From contig JAAAJB010000841.1 of the NCBI GenBank assembly GCA_016098155.1, positions 1 to 10,990 of the forward strand: DNA of 10,990 nucleotides, in the 5' to 3' direction. Under the pieces are notes generated by a model. That model searched no databases. It was not told the DNA's origin and worked only from the letters and a program-made list of their open reading frames with translations. The DNA is from Actinomortierella ambigua (taxonomy: Eukaryota; Mortierellomycota; Mortierellomycetes; Mortierellales; Mortierellaceae). Shown one piece after another: positions 1-8,200 of this stretch (the stretch's first letter is position 1; each line of letters opens with the position of its first letter). The translations under genes were made by a program, and so were the position numbers.

Positions 1-870
1 TCCCAATCTCATCCCGCCCCCTTTGTTCTATGGTTCTATGGCAAGCGCATTCGATCCTCGACTCGACTCCTGCTAGATACATCGAGGCCAATTATAACGA
101 CGCCTTTATCGTCCTGCACAGCACTGACACCATGGCCTACACAACAAGCGCGCTTAGTTTCATGCTCGAAGATCTGGGGTAAGTGTACTTTTTTTTCTCA
201 TTTGCGCATATGTGTCATCCTCTACTCATCTTTTGTTGTTTGTTGTTGCGCATGGCTCAAAGGCGGGGATGGACATCAAAAACAGCAAAGAGAATGTAGA
301 GGTCTATGTGGGAACACGAGAGAGCTGGAGGAGGGCTGCGCGCCAAACTTTGGACTGGTCCGCCCCTCAAGGTTAACCATGTCTGGCACCAACTTTGTCT
401 CCATCTTGCTCGTTGTTTTTTATAGCAAATTGCCATTATCATCGGCTCCCAAGTCCACATCCCCGAGGTCTGCCTCTACTTTAGCAACAAGATCATTCAG
501 CTGTGGACGACAAGGACCCAAGTCCTGCGATCGGCAGAACCATACGCCCCTATACGATGCGGCCGCGCGGAGCAGTGCAGAGGTCGTGAGGCTGTTACGG
601 GCCACGGGCGCGCACCCTGAACGATGCCGAAGTGACCGACTATGGATAGAAGCTGATGATTGCAGCGACAGGAGGAGACCAGTTGCGAGTGGCGCTGATT
701 GCCGAGGCTGGGTTTGACCTGAACCGGCGGCTGTTTGACCAGAGGACAATATTGCATATCCTTGCATCGAAGCATCAGCATAAGGTGCTCCAGCTCTTGT
801 TCGAGACGTACCCACGCCAGCTGGAACTAGGGCTCAAGGATCGGTTAGGAAGGACCTGTGTCGTTAAGGC
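1..870 (+). pseudogene. ASPG: Decayed L-asparaginase/ankyrin (ASPG-type) gene fragment
   Basis: Relic of the cytosolic type I L-asparaginase with C-terminal ankyrin repeats (asparagine to aspartate plus ammonia). Codons 81-178 read ILDSTPARYIEANYND, then LHSTDTMAYT, then a conserved ALSFMLEDLG stretch; this is the second catalytic block, with Ser where the family has Gly (LHGTDTMAYT). A GTAAGT donor follows at 179. After a possible acceptor ending at 425, the frame from 426 reads QIAIIIGSQVHIPEVCLYFSNK, which is out of phase with the first exon. It also fuses GSQ directly to the later IPEV strand, so the intervening residues are missing. Most of the remaining asparaginase domain is absent. 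Ankyrin-like sequence resumes at about 538 (HTPLYDAAARSSAEVVRLLR), changes frame near 613-617, meets TAG at 647-649, and continues as KLMIAATGGDQLRVALIAEAG to about 866 (DRLGRT). The N-terminal part lies off the left edge. A strongly rearranged paralogue is the main alternative, but several independent lesions favour a pseudogene. Confidence 0.82.
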
Positions 871-1199
871 TGGCGTTTTCGAAACTTGTTTGACACCCTT
901 TGAGGCATACATTCAGGACCTACCTCCCTCTTCAGGAGTAGGCTACCTGAGAAATCGGTTGCCGGGCGCTTCAAATTCTCTTGCCTCCTTGGCCTGCTCG
1001 AGCCTCAGGTTCTTCGTCTTAGTTAGCTTTTCGAACTCTAGTCCCTCTCTCTCTCTCCTCCCCCCCCCCAACTCGTTCATACTCGGGTCTTTTCGCAGCC
1101 TCTTCGCCGTCATTCACGGAAGCGCTACGAAGCACCAAAAATAAAGTAGGGACGGGATTTGTAGAGATCAGAGGTCTACTCATTTAAGAATTCAGGATG
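871..1199. other. Noncoding stretch between pseudogene and carboxypeptidase 3' end
   Basis: No recognisable coding homology remains after the ankyrin relic. The stretch holds a CT microsatellite (about 1044-1058) running into a C10 tract (1060-1069). A plus-strand AATAAA at 1140-1145 could be the old polyadenylation signal of the asparaginase/ankyrin gene. The region separates two convergently oriented units. Confidence 0.5.
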
Positions 1200-1205
1200 T
1201 TTATT
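1200..1205 (-). terminator. Polyadenylation signal AATAAA of the carboxypeptidase gene
   Basis: Read on the minus strand, AATAAA begins three bases after the TAG stop (1208-1210) of the carboxypeptidase. Position and consensus fit a eukaryotic poly(A) signal, although it is unusually close to the stop codon. A further signal may exist downstream. Confidence 0.5.
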
Positions 1206-1207
1206 TT

Positions 1208-2954
1208 CTACTTGCGAAGGAGAGGATTCTCCACCGCATGATCAATAAACCAATCCATCGCCGCCGCAATCTCCTCTCCCGCGGGGACGATCTGTTCCTC
1301 TGGCAACCGGAACCCGTCCTCAAAGGCCAGCGTCGGTCGAAGCTCAAACGTGAACGAGTACGGTAGGACCTTATCGCGACGACTGTCGGTGCTGTTTCCG
1401 TAGAACCAGTCCGTCGCCGACCCCGAGGTCGGACTATAGAAATCGGCCATGCGACCACTGGTGAAGTTTTGTTGATGGACGGGCAAGATCGCCTGTCGCA
1501 TGCCCTCTGCGGCAAAGGCGAGCTCGGCCTCGTGCGCGGCCGATTGGTTCGCGGTCCAACCCAGAGGCCGCAGGATGAGCTCGGCATAGCAGTGGAAATC
1601 AAGGGCGGCAATAACGTTGCCCTGACGCTTGAAGAAACCTTGGAGGGCTTGGATCTCAGGCTCTGATGCCGGTGAAGGGCCCGCGTAGTTTTCGGCGGTT
1701 GGGACGTGGCTTGCGCCTTCGCCACCCCAATGATCGTCCCAGTTTCTATTGTTGGATTATTATTGATGAAAGAGGGGACGAATGGATCAGCTCTATCAGT
1801 GCCTGGGACCGTAAGTGAGAGAGGCGAGAGCGAGAGTGAGAGACTCTTACCTGTTATGGTCAACGCCATATGTATTATTCCCCAGATACCGCTTATTCTT
1901 GCGCCAGTATCGATCAACGTCCCACGCATGGATATAGCCGTCGGGGTTTGCGATCAAAATGACGACAATCTCGACGCGGTCGAGCAACGATGTGATGGTC
2001 GGGTTGCGGCCATAACCGGACGCATAGTGGTGGGCCAGGTACTGGACCGTGGTCGCGCTGATATACTCGCGCGCATGCTGGACACCCTGGAACCAGATCT
2101 GGGGCTTGCGATGCCGGTGACGGACCCAGCGCGAAGCCTCAGAGGGGCGCTGGTGGGTGTGACGCGAAGTGATCTTGAGCGCAAAGATCTGACGCCCTTC
2201 CCAGGTGCGCTGAGGGCCGATAGAGGGGATGTACTGCACCACGTGGGGAAAGTCGAGCACCAGTTGCTGGGCAAATTTCTGGATCTGTTCGTACCGATGG
2301 TAATGCTTGAACCACTCTTGCTAGAAGGAGATGAAGGATGTCGGGCGTCAGAAACAGCACTTTTTTTTTTCTTTTTTCTGGGAAAGGTGGAGGAGTTATG
2401 CACGTTACATAGTCAAAGCGACCTCGCTCCAAGTCACCCTCGAGGGCACGGCGGTATGGGTGGTTGGCGAGGATGCCACGGTTAATGGCCTCGGCTTCTT
2501 TATCGATCATGTCTTGTAGGTCCTCGTGTACAACCTCCCATCCTTGGCCTTGGACTTGTCGAAGGGCTTCGACCTGCTCTGGTGTCAGACGAGCAATCTT
2601 CTCGCCCAAAGGTCGGGAAGCCCAGACATCGATCGGGGCATTGGCTAAAGTGCTCTTCAAGATGCCATGGGCCTCTGGGAGGAAGCGAACAAGGGCATGT
2701 CCTTTGTACTTTGGCTCGTACGACACTAAAGTATTAATTGACGGGAACGTTGTTAGTTTTCAAAACATGGTATGTTGTGTCACTTGGGGCAGTGTGAGAG
2801 GGGACAGGGCGTTACCAAGCTTTGGCTTGAAATCTTCAGTGTCGGACAAGGAACGAGCTTGCAAGACTGATTGACCGCCAAAAGGACTTCCGAGAACAGA
2901 CTGTTGCAGAAGGATGGTTGCACCCAGGGTAAGGAGAATGGAAGGAATCTTCAT
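1208..2954 (-). CDS. Secreted M14A zinc carboxypeptidase (carboxypeptidase A type), four exons
   Basis: Predicted to remove C-terminal amino acids from peptides outside the cell. Exons run 2954-2816, 2725-2409, 2320-1851 and 1745-1208, joined across GT-AG introns of 90, 88 and 105 nt. Phases agree and give 487 aa. Residues 1-22 (MKIPSILLTLGATILLQQSVLG) are a signal peptide. Residues 52-125 match a carboxypeptidase propeptide, and 133-152 include a YRR segment where activation cleavage could fall. The peptidase domain starts near 153. Zinc ligands are His234 and Glu237 (QHAREY) and His360 (DFHCYAE). Substrate-binding residues are Arg292 (YWRKN) and Asn308-Arg309 (HNRNW, with the Arg codon split by intron 3). 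Tyr412 matches Tyr248 of bovine CPA, and Glu443 (SFTFELRP) is the catalytic base. The residue at the CPA Ile255 position is Thr420, so neutral or hydrophobic C-terminal specificity is more likely than basic; this is inference. N-glycosylation sequons occur at N300, N375, N402 and N426. The start is supported by the signal peptide and a TATA box about 75 bp upstream. No lesion was seen. Confidence 0.93.
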
Positions 2955-3312
2955 GGAAAGACAATGGCATGCACCAAATGCAACTGGGGTTCGAATGGTC
3001 AGGACAATGGGGCATCCCTCTCTTCATTTTATAGCCCTACTTCCTTCCGAGCTCTTGTTTTTTGTTTGTGAAGCGGCATGGAGAGTGTGTACCTGGAACT
3101 TCAATATTCCTCCGGGATGGCATCCGAAAACAAAACAAACACTGTTTGACAAACGCCTTGTCAAGTTCTCGGTGAAGTCCTTGATACCTAGCTTTGTCAG
3201 CACTCTTGGAGCCGATATTTGCACGTCTTTCCACAAGCACCCTTTTATTTTCAAAACAACTACGCACGCAAGGGTCGGATCTGCATCCGTCTGTCTACAT
3301 ATAAACACGGCG
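2955..3312. promoter_or_regulatory. Promoter region of the carboxypeptidase gene, upstream of its ATG
   Basis: About 360 bp between the carboxypeptidase start codon and the METTL4-like gene's 3' end, with both genes on the minus strand. It contains a strong TATA box and, farther out, a perfect 9-bp inverted repeat beginning at 3301. Short frames open across it show no recognisable protein features and are treated as noncoding. Confidence 0.6.
3027..3033 (-). promoter_or_regulatory. TATA box of the carboxypeptidase gene
   Basis: On the minus strand the sequence reads GGCTATAAAATG, with TATAAAA at 3027-3033. It lies about 75 bp before the ATG at 2954, leaving room for a 5' leader of roughly 40-50 nt. 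A consensus TATA box is typical of inducible secreted-hydrolase genes in fungi, so nutrient-regulated expression is plausible but not shown. Confidence 0.7.
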
Positions 3313-3319
3313 TGTTTAT
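3301..3319. repeat. Perfect 9-bp inverted repeat ATAAACACG-g-CGTGTTTAT
   Basis: Two 9-bp arms pair perfectly around a single central g. Each arm contains ATAAACA, which fits the forkhead recognition consensus (RYAAAYA). The right arm also overlaps the AATAAA element of the METTL4-like gene. It could be a paired protein-binding site upstream of the carboxypeptidase promoter, part of an RNA 3'-end signal, or chance. Confidence 0.55.
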
Positions 3320-3320
3320 T
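3315..3320 (-). terminator. Polyadenylation signal AATAAA of the METTL4-like gene
   Basis: Minus-strand AATAAA lies 44 nt past the stop codon at 3364-3366, a normal place for a poly(A) signal. Its flanking sequence is identical over 16 nt to the AATAAA context at the end of the carboxypeptidase gene (1198-1213). Confidence 0.55.
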
Positions 3321-3363
3321 TTCTACTTTTGGACATTTTGGCTCAAGCAAGCAAGAGTCTCTT

Positions 3364-4976
3364 TCAGTCTTCTTTCAACCTGCTTTTTCGGTCCTCTTCA
3401 ATAATCTCCGGAATAAGGTATCCGTCCTGTACAAACTCTGCATGAGGCGGCATCGATGAAGGATTGCCATGGCCACAGTATTGAAACCGGATTGGCTCGT
3501 TGCCCCAAGAGACCCATCCGGGTTCCAAGCATCGAGCAAAGAGTTCGAGCTTGTTCAGCGGGGACAGTGGAGCTGATGGCGCGGCAGGATCGGTCACGCT
3601 ATCGCCGTGTTCTTGCGGAGCGAAAAACTCCTTTTCAATCAGCGGACCAAGGCATGGTTTGCGCGAGTGAAGGCCTGGGACACTCACGATCAGCTTGCGG
3701 TCGATCGGTCTTGTCGACTCTGCATTCGCTGATGCCGGTTCATGGGTTGAGGACGATGAAGAAGGACACGAGGAGGCACTTTTCACGCGACCAATGAGTA
3801 TCCTCTCGTAAGGCCTTCGGTGGTGGTTCTCGAGACTGAGGACTGGCTCCCCCAGAGTCGTAACCTAATGTAGTCCAGCGACAGTTAGGATTGGTTTGCA
3901 TACTACCGAGCCATAATTCCTGTGCAGCTGTACTGTTTCAGTATCGTTACCTTGAGCCAATACCAGCATGCAACAAAGTCGAGTCCCCAAGCTGGAAACA
4001 ACTTCTTGGTGACCAGGTTGTACACCTTGGGCCGATTGGTGATCCAGACAGCAACTATCGGTAGTGGCGATGATGACGACGATGGCGTTGATGACGTTGA
4101 TGACGGGGTTGTACGGCTGAGAAGTTTTGGTATCGGGATCTTAAAGAGCTCGTACATGTCCATGGTGGCATAGTGGGCCATGCGATTGACCGAGGCGTTT
4201 GACCATGGTGGATCCATGACAACTATATCAAACCCACCGACGGTGGTCAAGCGACGGATCTGAGCAAAGTCTGACATGACCCAGGTCGATCGCGGGGGAA
4301 CTACATAGTGTGGTGAGCCGATGTGTGAGGAGGCGTTGGCGGTGGTAGACGGAGACGGAGACGAAGATGGGAAAGAGAGCAGAGTTGACTTGTCGGATGG
4401 GTTACAAACAAGCGTCTCGTAGACGTTGCTGATATGGTCAACGTGGTTGGTGCCTTGATGCAAGAGAAGTGAAGCAAAGGGCTCCTCTTCGTCTATACTA
4501 CTAGCAACTTTGGTTCGGCTGCCAAAGCCATGTTTCACGAGTTGAAGCATCTCTGCCTGACTAGCAAAGTCGACGGCAAATGCCTCGCTAGGCGGTTGAA
4601 GGACCAATGTGCCAAACTTGTCACTAGAGTGGTCCCTAAAAAACTCTCGAGCTCTGCTAGTGAGCTTCAGGGTTGACAGCTCTTGTTGGATCCATGCGAC
4701 GAGCTTGGTCTCGTCGTCGTCGGGGATACAGCGGAGTGACTTGACTTTGCGACGCTTAGTGGGTCTTGTGCTGAGATCCTCTGCCGCATCTGGCGTTGGC
4801 GGTGGCGAGGCTCGAGGTGACGGCACGACAGTGTCTGCATCATATGGCCGTGCCACCCTGTGCAACTCAGGGTGCACACGCCAGCCGCCTTCGACAGGGG
4901 CAGGTAGGTCGAGCAGTACGGCATTTGGCGTAGCTGCCAGTATCATGACAGTGGAGAAATGATAGAGAGAGGGCAT
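3364..4976 (-). CDS. METTL4: METTL4-like MT-A70 N6-adenine methyltransferase, two exons
   Basis: S-adenosylmethionine-dependent N6-adenine methyltransferase. METTL4 relatives are reported to act on U2 snRNA (m6Am) and, less certainly, DNA; the substrate here is unknown. Exons 4976-3951 and 3864-3364 join across an 86-nt GT-AG intron in phase 0, giving 508 aa. Residues 71-79 (RPTKRRKVK) look like a nuclear localisation signal. Strand FDIVVM leads into the catalytic DPPW (255-258), followed by family residues NRMAHYATM, IPIPKL (280-285) and VAVWITNRPK. The second exon restores the conserved core: VTTLGEPVLSLENHHRRPYE, ILIGRV, KLIVSVPGLHSRKP (399-412), LELFAR (448-453) and GWVSWGNE (458-465). 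These match the METTL4 branch rather than METTL3 or METTL14. Ser/Thr/Pro-rich inserts interrupt the domain at about 288-306, 371-395 and 420-446. The N-terminal 240 residues are poorly conserved. The gene is divergent from the bromodomain gene and shares its promoter interval. Confidence 0.9.
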
Positions 4977-5237
4977 CTAATTTTTTGGCTCTTTCGGCTT
5001 TTTGGCTTTGTGGAAATTGGCAGAACAAATTTGAACCACAAGCCACCAATGTGTGGGGGGTCATTCTTTCTTGTTTCGCATTGTGCGAGTGCCATGAAAT
5101 CAGATTAGATCGGTCACTTTTTTTTTTTCTACATTCGTCGTTGCCGCCAAATTGAATTCGCGTAGCCCAGTCCCTTCCTACGCACAGCTGCACGAATCTT
5201 CTCTCTCTCCTCTCTTTCCTTTTCTCTTTTGAATTCA
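4977..5237. promoter_or_regulatory. Divergent promoter between the METTL4-like and bromodomain genes
   Basis: Only 261 bp separate the two start codons, so regulatory sequence is probably shared. Two CCAAT boxes lie in opposite orientation: CCAAT at 5046-5050 on the plus strand and ATTGG at 5016-5020, which is CCAAT on the minus strand. A poly-T tract lies near 5118-5129, and a CT-rich leader (about 5196-5230) directly precedes the bromodomain ATG. No clear TATA box was seen for either gene, which fits housekeeping-type nuclear genes. Confidence 0.65.
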
Positions 5238-8200
5238 ATGGGCTCGTCCAAGAAGAAGAGGAGCCACAGAGACGACATTGACCACCATGACCCGCTAGAC
5301 ACCCCCTCCGCCTCCACAGCAGAGCAAAAACTGCCCACTATCAAGCTGTCGTTGCGCTTGCCTGGCCAAATCCCTGCCAACAACGGCCCATCCTCCACCT
5401 CCTCCCTTTCTGCGCCGCCTTCTTCCATCTCCTCGTCTACCGCACGGAAGCGCAGAGCTCCTCCCCAGCGTGACAACTCGGATGGTGAAGGCGACGACGA
5501 CGACGACGACTTGGACATTGGGTCGCCTCGTAGCAGTAGCAGCAGTCACCAACCACATCACCCCTATCACCGTTACGAGGACGACCCTGACCCGTCCTCC
5601 TCGTCTGTACACAAAAAGAAGAAGAAGCACAAGCACAAGCACAAGCACAAGCATAGCAAGCATAAGCACTCAAGCCATGATCGGGTGGAAGACGACGACG
5701 AGGAAGACGAAGACCATGGCGTGGACGGAGAGGCCGATCCAAGTCATGGATCCACAGCGGTGAGACCGTCCACACCAGCAAAGCTCAAGATTCGGCTTGG
5801 CAGCAGCAGCAACAACAACAGCAATCACCACCACCACCACCACCATCACCACCACGGTGGCAGTAGCAGTACTAGCAGTACTAGCAGCAAGAAGCACGCT
5901 CGCGGATCCTCCATCACCACCACCACCACCACGGATCCGACATCCTTCAAGAAGGAACATTCGAGATCAAGGTCGCTTAGCACCACTCAACCTTCGCTTG
6001 TTCATGTCAAGCAAGAAGAAGAGGTATCGACCATCCCACCTTACCAGTACGAGACTCATCAAGGTGCCGCTGTGGATGCACCCCGTCCTGCCTATGGGCA
6101 AAAGAAACCCTTTGCGGCGATTGTACATCAACGGCAAGGACAACAGTCACACTTGGACGATGAAGACGACGACGATGATGAAGACGAAGACGATGATGTA
6201 TTGGGTGGTGGCCTGAACGGCAAAGCCACGGGAGAAGATGATGACGACGACGACGATGATGATGATGACGATGATGACGATGACGATGATACGCTCATGT
6301 CGCCTATCTCAGATCGGTCGCGCGCTGGGTCCAGGTCTCTGGGTGGATCAGCTGTTGGTACACCAACCGCGAGTGGCACGACGACCGAGACAGCAACAGC
6401 GACGGCGGCAGTGTCTGGCAAGACCACCAAGGCTGCTACCAGCAGCCAGGCAATGTCGACAGCAGTCAAGGGAGAAGACTGGGACGCTACCACCTCCACG
6501 GCGAGCAAGCCATCTCGCAGCGGGAAACGAACCAAGACATCCTCCAGGCGACATGGCACCCCCAGGCTTCAGTCCCCTGCACCGCCTAAGAGGAAGAACG
6601 TCGCCCAGATCTGCCACAAGCTATTGGATGGACTTTTCAGGTAAGCACCCAATCTCCTATCAGTGAACTGAATGAGGCGGAGACGATCCAGACCTTCGGA
6701 AGAAACTACAAAGGTCGCTTACATGTAAATTTGAACAACCATGGTTTTATTTTTTGTAGGAAGGACCACTATAGCCTGTTTTCGGCACCAGTGGATGTCC
6801 AACAAGTACCTGATTACGCACACGTGATCAAGCACCCCATGGATCTGTCGACGATGCGGTCCAAGGTGGAACGTGGGTTCTATCCAAAGCTGGATTTGTT
6901 TCTGGAGGATTTCAAGCTGATATGCGACAACTGCAAAGTATACAATGCGCCGGATACGCTGTACTACAAGCAGGCGCAGAAGCTATGGGAGTGGGGTAGC
7001 AAGGTGATCGAAAAGGAACGCAAGGCTGTCCAGGACATTGAGGAAGAGCTGGCTAAGCTACAGGTCCCTGTCAAGGAAGAGGAGACGCTGGACGTCGATG
7101 GGCTTGGCGATCAAATGCAACACCACCACAACCACCATGAAAACCACCATCACCAGCACACGTACCAGCATACGTTCCAACTACCCAACGCACAGCAGTA
7201 CCAGCAACAACAGTACCAGCAGCAGCAGCCACAGCAGCCACAGCAGCATCAGCAGCATCACCAACATCAGCAGCCCCATCAGCATCAGCAGTCTCATGCA
7301 CAGCAGCCACAAAGTAGCTATAGCCGAAACCCCATCATGAGCTTTGATGAACCCCTGGATGTAAGTTTCCAGCCTTTTCTCCTCGCCCCCCCCCCCCCAC
7401 TCTGCTTCTGAGAATAAGGAAGTGTGCTATTGTATTTTCCTTTTGCTAACTCCTTTTTTTCACGTATCCTCTCTACCAACGACAACATCGGGAAAAAAAT
7501 AGTCACCGACAGCCATGACAGCAGACATGAACATTCGGACACCTCAGCAGTATCGCCGATCGAAGCGTGTCAAGTACAAGCGAGACGGTACGATCCAGCT
7601 AAGCTACTCGACCGACGGATCGATCGACCCGAGCTCGCACCCAGACCCATGGTCACTGGTACCGTTAGGTCGTGAGTATGGCGCAGCACCGATGGTGACG
7701 CCCATCTATGATTTTCGGAACGGGGGTAGTGGTAATAGCACCAATGGCTCCACTCGAGCCTCGATGCTTTCGCCTACCTCGTCGACACAGCACCACCAAC
7801 ACCAGCACTCGCACTCTCACTCCCACTCGCACTCTCAACATGCGACCATGTTCCAGTCCTACCTGGACGACTACCCGTATTTCCGGATGCCAGACGTGAC
7901 CTACATGCCAGCGACGTTTCTGGATTATGGCATGTATCCGATGGCCACGGGACCATCCGATGGCACTGTGAATGGCAGTAGCAATAACAACAACAATAAT
8001 AACATCAACAAACCACAGTCAGCCGGCGCTGGTGGCGCAACACCCTCGACCAACAACATCTCCGCTTACACGGGGATGATCTTTGGCGACGACACGGGCG
8101 AAGCCTACGTGCGGAGTCTGGCATCGTTCCTGGAGGGGATTGTGGACCCGCACGAGATGGCGACGTTGCCCGAGGACGAGCAGCAAGGGCTGATGCAGGT

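Noticed and set aside
202..717. 171-codon plus-strand open frame over the asparaginase relic
   Set aside because: It crosses the putative intron, and only its end (about 538-618) matches ankyrin sequence; the rest is out of frame with the homology. It is a by-product of the decayed gene.
1201..1929. 242-codon minus-strand frame
   Set aside because: It overlaps the carboxypeptidase exons in another frame and is rich in Arg/Ser; the M14 frame explains the region.
1706..2485. 259-codon plus-strand open frame
   Set aside because: It is antisense to the carboxypeptidase exons, whose minus-strand frame has all catalytic residues and proper splice sites. No recognisable features of its own.
2914..3459. 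181-codon plus-strand open frame
   Set aside because: It covers the carboxypeptidase promoter and the end of the METTL4-like gene on the opposite strand, with no domain or signal visible.
5295..6559. Several antisense frames rich in Val, Ser, Thr or Met within the bromodomain gene
   Set aside because: They are mirror translations of the Asp, His and Ser triplet repeats in the real coding frame.
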